Assembly: GCA_902779945.1 (NCBI GenBank)
Contig: CACZDN010000001.1
Location: forward strand, 186,001-250,000
Length of the DNA: 64,000 nucleotides
Direction of reading: 5' to 3'
DNA from: Oscillospiraceae bacterium
GTDB lineage: Bacteria; Bacillota; Clostridia; Oscillospirales; Oscillospiraceae
Positions 16,342 to 26,149 of the stretch are shown here, in pieces. Numbering within the stretch: the stretch's first letter is position 1; each line of letters opens with the position of its first letter. Below the pieces are notes generated by a model. The model ran no database searches and had not been told where the DNA came from. It saw only the letters and a program-made list of their open reading frames with translations. A program made the translations under genes and the position numbers.

Positions 16342-16349
16342 GGGGGGGG
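16342..16349 (+). repeat. Eight-G tract at the ribosome site of the 613-residue gene
   Basis: GGGGGGGG followed by TAAGGTCG and ATG 16358. The tract supplies or borders the ribosome-binding site, and length slippage could alter translation. Confidence 0.6.
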
Positions 16350-16357
16350 TAAGGTCG

Positions 16358-18199
16358 ATGAAGCATCCGGCGCTGGCGCGTGTGTTCGCCATCGTCCTGG
16401 CGATCGTCGGCCTTATCCTGTTAGCCGTCGGCGTCCACGGTCTGAAAGAGAACCGCGAGGAGAACGCCGAACGCGCCGCCTATGCCGAAAAGTTCGCCGG
16501 CCGCATCGAAAACTACCGAGCGCTCCACGCGGAGCTGCAGCAGCCGGACTATCAACGGACCATGCGGACATTCGAGCTCATCGTCAGCGCCCATGAGAAG
16601 GCGGCCGGCAGGCACAAGACGGATACCGCCATCTACACCGCCACGAAGGGCGGTCTCAAAATGGGCGCGGACCTGATCAACGAGGGCCGCGCGGAGCTGG
16701 AGGATGCGAAAACCCTGCTCCGCGATCCCGCATGGCGGGGCGAGGTGCTCGAGGGCACGCTGAGCCAGGTCATCGGCTCGTATCGCTCCAAGCTCCCGTG
16801 GCTGGACGGTCTCGCGGCCTGGGCCGTCAACTGCGCCGACAAAAGCCAGCGCGAGAGCGGCCTGATCGGCACCCGCGCGGGGCGGCTGCGCCTGCTGATG
16901 GAGGTCGAGCCCCAGCCCTATTCAGAGCCCGGCCCGGAGCCCGGCCCTGCTGCGCCGGTCGAGGAGCCTGTCGCGCCGACGCCGCCGGAGCCCCCGGCCT
17001 TCCCCGACATGGGCGACGCCCCGCCGGAGGAAGTGCAGGCCGTGTATGCGGCGCTCCAGGCGGAATACCAGGCCGCGTCCGCCGCGTATATGCAGGATTA
17101 CGCACAGTACCAGCAGGACCTCTTCGCCTACCAGTGCGCCGTCGCCGAGGCTGCGTCCGCCGCGGAGCAGAGCGCCCGCGTCCGGACCATGGGCGGGGAG
17201 TACTTCGCAAGCCACGAGGCCTGGGAGGCGGAGTGCCGGAGCTATCGCGCCGAGCCCGCGTTTCCCGAGGCCGGAGCCGCGATCCATGAGCTCTGCGCCG
17301 CCCTCGTCTCGCTCGAAAACCAGATCCGTACCCAGGCGCCCGAGCTCTGGGACGTGATCAGCCCCGGCCTGCCCTCGATCCCGGAGCTGGACGCCCGCGG
17401 CAACGCGGCCGCGGCCGGGCTGAGTGCCCTGGTCACCACAGCCACGGCGGACATGAGCAACGAGGAATACCTCGCCTACGCCGACGAGGCCCAGGGCATC
17501 CTGAACGAGCTCAGCAACGCCTTTTTCGCCGTCGGCGCCACGCTGGCCGATCCCTCGCACCTCATCGTGGAGGCGATCGAAAAGGCGCATCTCATGGACT
17601 CGGTCACGGGCTTTGTTGAGAGCATGCTCAAAAAAGCGGAAAACCAGCTCCAGGATGCGCTGGAGGAGCTGTGGTATCAGAGCGGCCAGCTGGAAAAGGA
17701 TCAGCTCAAGCTGGAGGCGGAGAAGCACGCCCTCGACCGGGAGGCGGAGATCGTTGCCTACCGCACAAAGAGCACGGACGCGCTCAAGGATCTGCGCAGC
17801 CGGCACAATGCGGCGCGGCTCCTGCTCGTCAACGTGCCTGAGATCAAAAACGCCATGACCGACGAGGAGAGCCTGCCCGCCGCTGCGGAGCGCTATCTGG
17901 CCGATTACAGGAGCGAGACGGACAGCCTGTACCGCGGCAGGCGCATCGTGTGCGCCCTCGCCATCGCGGGCGGCGCCGCGGGCGTCCTGGGCGTCCCGGC
18001 AGCGTATGAGCTTGTGAGAAAGCGCTTCTGGCTCATTACACCGGTGCTCGTGTGCATACTCTGCTCCGCCGCTGCCGCGACGCTGAACGTCCGCCTCGGT
18101 CAGGGCCGGATGTACATCGCCCTCGCCACCGCGATCCTGGCGTTCATACAGCTCCTGATCGTCCTGCCGAAAAGGAAAAAGGCAAAGCACGAGATATAG
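16358..18199 (+). CDS. Unknown 613-residue membrane protein with large extracellular coiled-coil region
   Basis: I do not recognise the family. One hydrophobic helix lies near the N-terminus (VFAIVLAIVGLILLAVGV) and three near the C-terminus (about 525-604), with about 490 residues between them. This middle part has a Pro/Glu-rich linker (about 190-230), Ala/Gln/Tyr-rich helices and a heptad-like coiled coil (about 420-475). The topology resembles membrane-tethered stalk or exporter-accessory proteins, but no catalytic motif is visible. It is the third gene of the radical SAM operon, 32 bases after the PqqD-like gene, and is followed by a bidirectional terminator. From position it may serve in export of, sensing of or immunity to the modified peptides; no ABC exporter or peptidase is present nearby. 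Confidence 0.8.
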   Translation: MKHPALARVFAIVLAIVGLILLAVGVHGLKENREENAERAAYAEKFAGRIENYRALHAELQQPDYQRTMRTFELIVSAHEKAAGRHKTDTAIYTATKGGLKMGADLINEGRAELEDAKTLLRDPAWRGEVLEGTLSQVIGSYRSKLPWLDGLAAWAVNCADKSQRESGLIGTRAGRLRLLMEVEPQPYSEPGPEPGPAAPVEEPVAPTPPEPPAFPDMGDAPPEEVQAVYAALQAEYQAASAAYMQDYAQYQQDLFAYQCAVAEAASAAEQSARVRTMGGEYFASHEAWEAECRSYRAEPAFPEAGAAIHELCAALVSLENQIRTQAPELWDVISPGLPSIPELDARGNAAAAGLSALVTTATADMSNEEYLAYADEAQGILNELSNAFFAVGATLADPSHLIVEAIEKAHLMDSVTGFVESMLKKAENQLQDALEELWYQSGQLEKDQLKLEAEKHALDREAEIVAYRTKSTDALKDLRSRHNAARLLLVNVPEIKNAMTDEESLPAAAERYLADYRSETDSLYRGRRIVCALAIAGGAAGVLGVPAAYELVRKRFWLITPVLVCILCSAAAATLNVRLGQGRMYIALATAILAFIQLLIVLPKRKKAKHEI

Positions 18200-18292
18200 G
18201 GCAACACCGCACAATCCGCCATCGGCGCCTCCCGGAAAAATTGTGCTCTGATTTTGTCACTTTTTCTTGCAATACACAAAGTATTCCTGCGA
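18200..18292. repeat. Dispersed repeat family B, copy 1 (reverse orientation)
   Basis: GGGCAACACCGCACAATCCGCC followed by CTCTGATTTTGTCACTTTTTC and TTGCAATACACAAAGTATTCC. This is the reverse complement of the middle part of the copy at 51399-51655. Confidence 0.75.
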
Positions 18293-18296
18293 AAAA

Positions 18297-18328
18297 AAAA
18301 GACACAGGCCGAAAGACCTGTGTCTTTT
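18297..18328. terminator. Bidirectional terminator
   Basis: AAAAGACACAGG (18297-18308) / CCTGTGTCTTTT (18317-18328), 12 bp with an 8-base loop and A/T tracts on both sides. It serves the 613-residue gene (plus) and the GG-leader peptide gene (minus). Confidence 0.88.
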
Positions 18329-18342
18329 GACGTTCCCGCGAA

Positions 18343-18573
18343 TCAGCCGAGGTAGGGGTCCCTGTAAGCGGGCTTTTTGGGCTGCTTGAGGATGTCGTTC
18401 ACGAGACTCTGAATATAACGGGCGTCATAGCCCGCGGCGGTCAGACGGTTGATGCGGTCCTGCCCGTTGCCCCATTTGCCGTCGATCACTTCGTTTGCGA
18501 TGCTCAGATCGCTCTGGCGGCCGCCGGCGACTTCGCCGAGCGCGTTGTCGTTCAGCTTGCTGATCTCACTCAT
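18343..18573 (-). CDS. Double-glycine-leader peptide carrying one Cpl-7-type cell-wall-binding repeat
   Basis: A 76-residue protein. Residues 1-18, MSEISKLNDNALGEVAGG, form a classic double-glycine leader of the kind cut and exported by peptidase-containing ABC transporters. The rest contains IANEVIDGKWGNGQDRIN and RLTAAGYDARYIQSLVN, a near-complete Cpl-7 (CW_7) repeat known from phage and bacterial lysozymes, where it binds muropeptide. A basic, Pro-rich tail follows. There is no catalytic domain. GGAGGA stands seven bases before the ATG. It has its own promoter (18620) and is convergent with the radical SAM operon. It could be a wall-targeted bacteriocin or a secreted wall-decorating micro-protein; its transporter is not in this window. 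Confidence 0.85.
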   Translation of the reverse strand: MSEISKLNDNALGEVAGGRQSDLSIANEVIDGKWGNGQDRINRLTAAGYDARYIQSLVNDILKQPKKPAYRDPYLG

Positions 18574-18619
18574 GTGATTGTCCTCCAAATTGTATTTCTC
18601 CTCGTTCGAGGCTGAGCGT

Positions 18620-18649
18620 ATCATAGCACGGCGGCACGTGCCCTGTCCA
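18620..18649 (-). promoter_or_regulatory. Promoter of the GG-leader peptide
   Basis: On the minus strand TGGACA (18649-18644), 18-bp spacer, TATGAT (18625-18620), 47 bases before the start codon. Confidence 0.6.
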
Positions 18650-18676
18650 GCCGCCCGGCCCCGGATTAAGAATTCT

Positions 18677-19315
18677 TCAGAAGCTGGAAATGCCGTAGCT
18701 GTTGACCAGCCCGTCCAGCCTGGCGCCGGACTTGCACAGCGGGCACTGGTTCGACGGCAGGCACAGGTAATTGTCGAGCTGCTCGGAGCGGAAGATCGAC
18801 TTGACCGGAAAGCCCTCGCACTCGTCCAGGCAGGAGAAGATGCTGCACGCGCCGAGGCAGGCGCCGCCGTAGTAGTGGATGGTCTGGATCGCGGACTGGA
18901 TGGTGCCGCCGGTGGTGACCGATGCGGCCAGCACCAGCACGCGGCGGTTGCGGATCAGGTGGGCGATGTTCTCCCGGAAGATCATCTGCCCGGCGGAGGT
19001 GTATTCCGGCGTCACAACATACATGGTGTTGTGCTCGTTCGTGGTGCGGATGCCGGCGGCGGTCATCGCGTCAGCAAGACAGGCGCCCAGCACCTCGGTC
19101 CCGTCAAGGCAGAGCACCGTGTCGATGATGGTGTTGTGGTCCATCTGCACGACCAGCTCCTCTGCGGCCTGACGCGCCTCGGCAAGACGGTGCTTGGTAA
19201 AGGTCATGTCAATGTAGTAGTTGATATGGCTGTGGTTCGTTGCGAAGTGCCCCTTGGCGATGCGCAGGGGGATGCGGCTGTACTCGCTGTGAAAATGCAC
19301 TGTCGGAATGACCAT
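18677..19315 (-). CDS. Orotate phosphoribosyltransferase-like type I PRTase
   Basis: A 212-residue protein. The stretch RRVLVLAASVTTGGTIQSAI matches the PRPP-binding loop of type I phosphoribosyltransferases, usually VLVVDD-x-x-TTG; the two acidic residues are replaced by Ala/Ser, which is unusual. A pair of cysteines (CPLCKSG) near the C-terminus may bind metal. The start at 19315 has AAAGGGAG nine bases upstream. It lies 51 bases after the DHH phosphoesterase gene on the same strand, so both are probably one operon from the promoter at 20341. The substrate base is not clear; pyrimidine salvage or regulation is possible. Confidence 0.72.
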   Translation of the reverse strand: MVIPTVHFHSEYSRIPLRIAKGHFATNHSHINYYIDMTFTKHRLAEARQAAEELVVQMDHNTIIDTVLCLDGTEVLGACLADAMTAAGIRTTNEHNTMYVVTPEYTSAGQMIFRENIAHLIRNRRVLVLAASVTTGGTIQSAIQTIHYYGGACLGACSIFSCLDECEGFPVKSIFRSEQLDNYLCLPSNQCPLCKSGARLDGLVNSYGISSF

Positions 19316-19366
19316 GGTGACACGCTCCCTTTCAAGATGTTGTGGTGGAAGGCCGAAGCCGGATAA

Positions 19367-20299
19367 TCAGGCGTTGAGGGCGCGGATGATGTCGGGCAGC
19401 TGCGCATCGACAAGCTCGTTGTCGAGCTGGCAGGTGCCGGCGTTGTGGTGCCCGCCTCCGCCGTATTTCAGGCACAGCTCGCCGATGTCGACGGTGGAGC
19501 CCTTGTTGATGATGGATTTGCCGATCATCACGGCGGTGTTCTGCTTGCGGAAGCCCCAGGCCACGTGGATGGAGATCTGCGTCTCGGGATAGAGGGCGTA
19601 GATCATGAAGCGGTTGCCCGCGTGGATGACCTCCTCGTTGCGAAGGTCCAGCACGACGACCTTGTCGTAGACCTTGGCGATACGCCTGAGCTGCTGCTTG
19701 AAGGCTTCGGCCTGTTCAAAGTAGAGGTCAACGCGCTCCTTCACGTCGGGCAGCTCCAGGATCTCCTCGATCTTGTGGGTGAGGCAGTAGGTGATGAGCT
19801 CCATCATCAGCTCATAGTTGGAGATGCGGAAATCGTGGAAACGGCCCAGACCCGTGCGCGCGTCCATCAGGAAGTGGAGCAGCACCCAGCCCTTGGGGTT
19901 CAGGATCTCGTCGAGGGTGAAGTCGGCGCTGTCGCCCTTGTCCACGGCCTCCATGAGATCATCGGAAATGCGCGGGAAGGCGTCCTTCCCGCCGTAGTAA
20001 TCATAGACCACGCGCGCCGCGCTGCGGGCGGTCGGGTCGATGATGAGCTTGCCGTTCGTCTCGATGGCCTTGAGACGGTCGACCTCCGACTCGTGGTGGT
20101 CAAAGGCGATGGAGACCCGTGGGTCATAGGGCAGGTTGGTGGTGATGTCGTTCTTGGAAAGCTCGATTTTCCCGTCCTGTACGTCCTTGGGGTGGACAAA
20201 TTTGATCTCGTCGATCAGGTTCAGCTCCTTGAGCATCATCGCACAGGCGAGTCCGTCAAAGTCGCTTCTGGTGACAAGCCTTCTTACCTGATGATCCAT
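19367..20299 (-). CDS. DHH-family phosphoesterase
   Basis: A 310-residue protein with an N-terminal SDFDGLACAMML motif (DxDG), the DHH signature FDHHES near residue 90 and a C-terminal DHHA1-type GGGGHHNAGTCQL motif. These bind two metal ions and hydrolyse phosphodiester or polyphosphate bonds. The family includes nanoRNase/pAp phosphatase and exopolyphosphatase-like enzymes; which one this is cannot be decided. ATG 20299 has AAGGAGGA seven to nine bases upstream. It is divergent from enolase. Confidence 0.82.
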   Translation of the reverse strand: MDHQVRRLVTRSDFDGLACAMMLKELNLIDEIKFVHPKDVQDGKIELSKNDITTNLPYDPRVSIAFDHHESEVDRLKAIETNGKLIIDPTARSAARVVYDYYGGKDAFPRISDDLMEAVDKGDSADFTLDEILNPKGWVLLHFLMDARTGLGRFHDFRISNYELMMELITYCLTHKIEEILELPDVKERVDLYFEQAEAFKQQLRRIAKVYDKVVVLDLRNEEVIHAGNRFMIYALYPETQISIHVAWGFRKQNTAVMIGKSIINKGSTVDIGELCLKYGGGGHHNAGTCQLDNELVDAQLPDIIRALNA

Positions 20300-20340
20300 A
20301 TATAGAATCCTCCTTAAACGCTCTGCTGGTATGATACACT

Positions 20341-20370
20341 ATTATAACACAGCACGGCCGCGCTCTGCAA
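20341..20370 (-). promoter_or_regulatory. Promoter of the DHH/PRTase operon
   Basis: On the minus strand TTGCAG (20370-20365), 18-bp spacer, TATAAT (20346-20341). Confidence 0.68.
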
Positions 20371-20461
20371 TCGCTTTTCGGGCCTGCGCGCAAAAAAATG
20401 AAAGTTTTCCCATGCGCGGCAGAAAATAGATTCTTTGCTTTATTTTTCCGCCGACATGGGG

Positions 20462-20467
20462 TATAAT
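20462..20467 (+). promoter_or_regulatory. -10 box of the enolase promoter
   Basis: TATAAT at 20462-20467, 33 bases before the enolase start. The -35 region (TTTATT, 17 bp upstream) is weak. Confidence 0.5.
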
Positions 20468-20494
20468 GTCTCCACTTACACATGATGGAGGTAA

Positions 20495-21787
<1,293 letters not shown>

Positions 21788-21809
21788 GAAAGAACAGGAG
21801 GACCTGACA

Positions 21810-23273
21810 ATGCCCTGCACAACCGTGCTGGTCGGAAGAAAGGCCAGCAACGACGGCTCGACCATGGTCGCCCGCACGGAAGACGGGCACTTCGACGTCA
21901 AGAAGATGGTCGTCGTCGAGCCGGATAAACAGCCCAAAACGTATAAGAGCAAAATTTCCCACCTGGAAATCAGCCTGCCGGAAAACCCGCTGCGCTATAC
22001 TGCCTGCCCGAATGTCGACCTCGAGAAGGGCCTCTGGGCCGCGACCGGGATCAACACGGCCAACGTCGGCATGACCGCGACAGAGACCATCACCACCAAT
22101 CCCCGCGTTCTCGCGGCGGACCCGCTGGTCGTATACAGAAAGGCCGCGTCCCGCCGGGAAAAGGACGTGCCGGGCGGCATCGGGGAGGAGGACATCGTCG
22201 TCCTCGTCCTGCCCTACGTCCGCAGCGCGCGCGAGGGCGTCCTGCGCCTCGGCGAGCTTCTGGAGAGGTACGGCACCTACGAGTCCAACGGCATCGCCTT
22301 CAACGATGAGAACGAGGCCTGGTGGATGGAGACCATCGGCGGCCACCACTGGATGGCGCGCCGGGTCCCGGATGAGATGGTGGCCATCGCGCCGAACCAG
22401 TTCGCCATGGACGCCTTCGATCTGGACGACGCCTTCGGCGCGCAGACGGCGCATCTCTGCTCGCGCGACCTGCGGGAGTTCATCGCGGACAATCATCTGG
22501 ATCTGAACCAGGACGGGCGCTTCAATCCCCGGGACGTCTTCGGCTCCCACCGGGACAGGGATCATGTCTACAACACCCCGCGCGCCTGGTACATGGGCCG
22601 CCTGCTCACGCCCTGCTCCCACCGCTGGGAGGGCGAGAACGCGGAGTTCGGCCCCGAGAGCGAGAATATCCCCTGGGCCCTCGTCCCGGACCGGAAGCTC
22701 GCCGTGGAGGACGTGGAGCGCCTGCTCTCAGCCCACTATCAGGGCACGGACTACAACCCCTACAGCGGACGGGACAGCGGCAAGCGCGGCATGTACCGCT
22801 CCATCGGCATCAACCGCACGGGCGTCGCCACCATCTGCCAGATCAGGCCCGACGCGCCGGACGCCCTCAAGGGGATCGAATGGGTCTCCTTCGCATCCAC
22901 GACCTTCGCGGCCTGGCTGCCCGTCTACACCAACGCCCCCGAGCTGCCCGCCTTTCTCAGCAGGGTCACGCTCGACGTGTCGACCGACAACCTCTACTGG
23001 TGCAGCAGGCTGATCGGCGCGCTGGCGGACAAATGCTACGCCGAGACCGCGCAGGAGATCGAGCGCTACCAGGACGTGGTAGCCGTCCGCGGCCGGCAGC
23101 TCATCCGGGAGTACGACCGCAAAATGACGGACAGCGGCGACTTCTCCCTGACGAAGGAGGCCAACCAAAAGCTCTGCGCCATGGGTCGGGAAGAGACCCT
23201 GGCCGTCCTGAGCAAGGTCCTCCAGACCGCAAGCGAGCACATGAAAAACGGCTACAGACTCGCAGACAACTGA
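21810..23273 (+). CDS. C69-family dipeptidase
   Basis: N-terminal-nucleophile hydrolase of the PepD/C69 family, which cleaves dipeptides. The protein starts MPCTTVLVGRKASNDGSTMV: the conserved Cys3 would become the N-terminal nucleophile after removal of two residues, followed by the family RTED block. The 487-residue length is normal. No signal peptide is seen, so it is cytosolic. CAGGAGGACCTGACA provides the ribosome site. It follows enolase closely and may share its transcript. A family A repeat starts right after its stop codon. Confidence 0.9.
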   Translation: MPCTTVLVGRKASNDGSTMVARTEDGHFDVKKMVVVEPDKQPKTYKSKISHLEISLPENPLRYTACPNVDLEKGLWAATGINTANVGMTATETITTNPRVLAADPLVVYRKAASRREKDVPGGIGEEDIVVLVLPYVRSAREGVLRLGELLERYGTYESNGIAFNDENEAWWMETIGGHHWMARRVPDEMVAIAPNQFAMDAFDLDDAFGAQTAHLCSRDLREFIADNHLDLNQDGRFNPRDVFGSHRDRDHVYNTPRAWYMGRLLTPCSHRWEGENAEFGPESENIPWALVPDRKLAVEDVERLLSAHYQGTDYNPYSGRDSGKRGMYRSIGINRTGVATICQIRPDAPDALKGIEWVSFASTTFAAWLPVYTNAPELPAFLSRVTLDVSTDNLYWCSRLIGALADKCYAETAQEIERYQDVVAVRGRQLIREYDRKMTDSGDFSLTKEANQKLCAMGREETLAVLSKVLQTASEHMKNGYRLADN

Positions 23274-23284
23274 TACGAAAAACA

Positions 23285-23368
23285 CCCTGTCATCCTGAGA
23301 AGCAGAGCGGCGAAGGATCTTCTGCAATGCCCGCGGAAGAATCCTTTGCCGCTCCGGGGACGACAGGG
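23285..23368. repeat. Dispersed repeat family A, copy 4
   Basis: Ends CCCTGTC (23285-23291) and GACAGGG (23362-23368), with ATCCTGAGAAGCAGAGCGG and GCGAAGGATCTTC inside. It begins 12 bases after the C69 stop. Confidence 0.78.
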
Positions 23369-23453
23369 TAAATCTTTTTCAGCGCGTGTGAATATTTCCT
23401 CTCCTCCCAGGCAAAAATAGGATCGCAAAGCAAATGAATGGGAGGTTGCAGAA

Positions 23454-24176
23454 ATGAACAGCAAGAACTCCGGCAGAGGGCTGGAGGAATTTCTGATGGG
23501 GAAGGGCTTCTACATAGTCCTTTTCCTCTGCGCCGCCGTCATCGGGCTGTCCGCCTGGATGATGACCGCAGGAAATGAGACTATGGAAGACCTCACAAGC
23601 AGCGACGTCAGCCTGAACGAGCGCCGTGTGGAGACGGTGCTCATCACACCCGACGTACAGACCCCCAGAGTGGAGGTCATGGCGACCCCGAGCGAAGTCC
23701 CCGCGCCTGTCGAGCCCGTTGTCAAGGAGGAAGAGGGGACCCTTCCTGTGTGGAATGAAACGGCCGCTGAGGCGGTGGTCTGGCCGGTCGAGGGCGAGCT
23801 TGAGCGCCTCCACGACGTGGACCGCCTGCACTACGATGTGACCCTGCGCGACTGGCGCACCCATGAGGGCGTGGATATCCTCGCGCCGCTCGGGGAGACG
23901 GTGCGGGCAGCCATGGGCGGCGTGGTGCAGGAGGTCGGCGACAGCGGCCTCTACGGTACGGAGGTCGTCATTGACCACGGGGACGGGACCGCCGCGGTGT
24001 ACGCGAATCTCGCCTCCATGCCCGCGGTGAATGTGGGCGACTGTGTCTCGGCGGGCGACGTGATCGGCGCCGTCGGTACGACGGCCCTGTGCGAGATCGG
24101 CCAGGGGACGCATCTGCACTTCGTCATGTATCTCGACGGGACCAGCGTCGATCCTCTTGACTATCTCCCGGCATAA
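23454..24176 (+). CDS. M23/LytM peptidase, SpoIIQ-like
   Basis: A 240-residue membrane-anchored protein with a single N-terminal helix (FYIVLFLCAAVIGLSAWMM), a Pro/Glu linker and a C-terminal LytM domain. Zinc-ligand motifs H-x3-D (HEGVD) and HLHF are both present, so unlike B. subtilis SpoIIQ it may be an active endopeptidase. In sporulating Clostridia such proteins bridge the forespore and mother cell membranes with SpoIIIAH. GGGAGG lies upstream of the ATG. Size, topology and architecture suit SpoIIQ, but a vegetative wall hydrolase is also possible. Confidence 0.82.
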   Translation: MNSKNSGRGLEEFLMGKGFYIVLFLCAAVIGLSAWMMTAGNETMEDLTSSDVSLNERRVETVLITPDVQTPRVEVMATPSEVPAPVEPVVKEEEGTLPVWNETAAEAVVWPVEGELERLHDVDRLHYDVTLRDWRTHEGVDILAPLGETVRAAMGGVVQEVGDSGLYGTEVVIDHGDGTAAVYANLASMPAVNVGDCVSAGDVIGAVGTTALCEIGQGTHLHFVMYLDGTSVDPLDYLPA

Positions 24177-24181
24177 GAAAG

Positions 24182-24214
24182 CAGGAGCTGTGACTTTCCA
24201 CAGCTCCTGTTTTT
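24182..24214 (+). terminator. Terminator after the M23 gene
   Basis: CAGGAGCTGTG (24182-24192) / CACAGCTCCTG (24199-24209), then five T. It separates two convergent genes. Confidence 0.88.
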
Positions 24215-24221
24215 GTAACGA

Positions 24222-26042
24222 TCACGCGGCCGCGGCCAGCTCTGTCCCGTACCAGGCGTTCATCAGCTCATCCAGCTGCGCGTCGTCAAACCACGCCTCA
24301 AAATCGGGGAAGCTGTCCTCAATGCCGAGAACAGCGGCTGCGTCCTCATTCGACATGAGGGCTGCCTCGAGGGGCAGGTCGATGCTGCATCCGCCCTCCA
24401 GATCCGCGCCCCGGGAATCCGTGAGCTTCCATTGACCGGAGGACATCATCCAGAAGAAGCCCTCGGTATCCGTGCCGAGCTGGACGCAGCAGGAGCCGCC
24501 GGAAGAGGGCTCGCCGATGGTCACGCCGCCGGCCTCCTGTACGACAAACAGAAACAGATTGCCGCAGGAGAAGGCGTGGCGGGTCACCAATACGCCGTAG
24601 TTGAAATCATAGTGCAGCGCCCGGTCCCTTTCGTCATACGTGCCGTCAAAATTCGCGTCCACCTCAAAGCGCAGGGTCATCGGCCTTCCGGTCAGCCTGT
24701 TGATGCCGTAGAGGGTGTCCTGCCCGGTGGTCACAGCGAGTATCGTCATCATCGTATCCGGGCTGCCGCCGCTGTTGCAGCTCAGGTCGAAGATCACGTT
24801 CTGAATCTCCGGATTCTCCGACGCCCGCCGGAGCCCGTCGAGCACGTTGCCGAGGTCGTCCCGCGGGAGCTCGCCCTCGCCGCGGCAATAGAGTGCCCAG
24901 GCCGCCTCGTCCGCCATGAACGAATCCAGCCGGAGGATCGCGGTACTGCCGTATTCACGGTAGACCGCATCGCCCCAGATGCTCTCACGCTGCATCGGGA
25001 TGAGCGTGTTCATAGTCTGCTGCATCATGACCGGGGTGTTCAGAATGTCCGTATAAAGCGCTTCCCCCAGCGTGCCCAAAAGCGCGGGGGCCTCCGCGAG
25101 GACGCTGCTGCCCAGAACAGTCGAGATACCGTAAAAAGCCGTATGTCCGTCGGCGAGGTAGGGAAAGAACAGTCTGTCCAACGCCAGCAGATATTCCGTC
25201 AGGTCGGGCGAGAGGAGGCCCTCCCGGATCGCAAGCCCCTCTTCGCCGAGCTCGGTCAGAGCCTGATCCAGCCCCTTCTCGGCGACAGCTTCGTCCAGAA
25301 CGGCCTTTCCGGGGTGCCCGAAGAAATAGTCAAACGAGAAGCAGAGGTCGGCATAGCACGCCTGTATCACGTCCGCGGGCCTCTCCCTGCCCTGAAACTC
25401 CGCCAGGAAATGATCCGAGTCAAAGTAGCCCTCGGGAGCACTGCCGGAAAGATCAAACGATGAGAGATAAAGATTCTCGCCGTTATAGAGCATGTGCCAG
25501 CCGGCGATGTCCGTCATGATGTTGCACACAACGGACAGGGGCAGGTAGACGTCGTCCTGATCGGCGCGGACCCGGATGCCGTACTTTGCAAAATCCAGCG
25601 TCATCGGCGCAGCCTTGCCCTCAAAGCGCACATCCGCGATGCGCACGAAGGAGAGGGAGGTGTCCTTCCAGCCCAGTGCTCTGTTCTCGAGCGGCAGGGG
25701 CAGATCGAAAAAGCGGTTCCAGTCCGGCACAGTGATTGTACCCGCCGCCGCGTCGCATATCAGCTCCGCGCCGATGCCATTGACGAGCGCGCAGGTGCCG
25801 TCCGTGTTCTCCCGCAGGGTCAGCGGCATTTGCTTTACGAACAGCGAGTATGCGCCCAGACCCAGGCAGGGCACGTTGGGCGCCGCCTCGTAAAAGCGCA
25901 GCGCAAGCTCGCCGGCCGCCTCGCCGTTCCGGATGACCGTGACTACCCGCTCCGTATAGCCGTCCCCATCCGCCAGCGCCGCCGGCGTCAGCGCAAGCAG
26001 CACACCCAGCAGCACCGCGCACACAAAAATAATCTTTCTCAT
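24222..26042 (-). CDS. Secreted S41-peptidase-like protein
   Basis: A 606-residue protein with a signal peptide (MRKIIFVCAVLLGVLLALTP, ALA-D site). The N-terminal half is unassigned. About residues 370-560 resemble the S41 (tail-specific protease) fold: VIFDLSCNSGGSPDT near 417 matches the oxyanion-loop strand, AFSCGNLF near 489 places a Ser where S41 has its nucleophile, and GGVTIGEPSSGGS follows. The usual downstream Lys is not obvious, so activity is uncertain. ATG 26042 has AAGGGAG upstream; a GTG six codons earlier lacks a ribosome site. It stands alone, convergent with the M23 gene. No PDZ domain is apparent. Confidence 0.72.
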   Translation of the reverse strand: MRKIIFVCAVLLGVLLALTPAALADGDGYTERVVTVIRNGEAAGELALRFYEAAPNVPCLGLGAYSLFVKQMPLTLRENTDGTCALVNGIGAELICDAAAGTITVPDWNRFFDLPLPLENRALGWKDTSLSFVRIADVRFEGKAAPMTLDFAKYGIRVRADQDDVYLPLSVVCNIMTDIAGWHMLYNGENLYLSSFDLSGSAPEGYFDSDHFLAEFQGRERPADVIQACYADLCFSFDYFFGHPGKAVLDEAVAEKGLDQALTELGEEGLAIREGLLSPDLTEYLLALDRLFFPYLADGHTAFYGISTVLGSSVLAEAPALLGTLGEALYTDILNTPVMMQQTMNTLIPMQRESIWGDAVYREYGSTAILRLDSFMADEAAWALYCRGEGELPRDDLGNVLDGLRRASENPEIQNVIFDLSCNSGGSPDTMMTILAVTTGQDTLYGINRLTGRPMTLRFEVDANFDGTYDERDRALHYDFNYGVLVTRHAFSCGNLFLFVVQEAGGVTIGEPSSGGSCCVQLGTDTEGFFWMMSSGQWKLTDSRGADLEGGCSIDLPLEAALMSNEDAAAVLGIEDSFPDFEAWFDDAQLDELMNAWYGTELAAAA

Positions 26043-26149
26043 GGTGTTCTCCCTTCGCACTCCGAAATCCGGTTTCCGATAAAAATGATATATATACTAT
26101 ATCACAGAGACGCGTTTTGCGGCAACAAAAAGTTTGACATGCGCGCATC

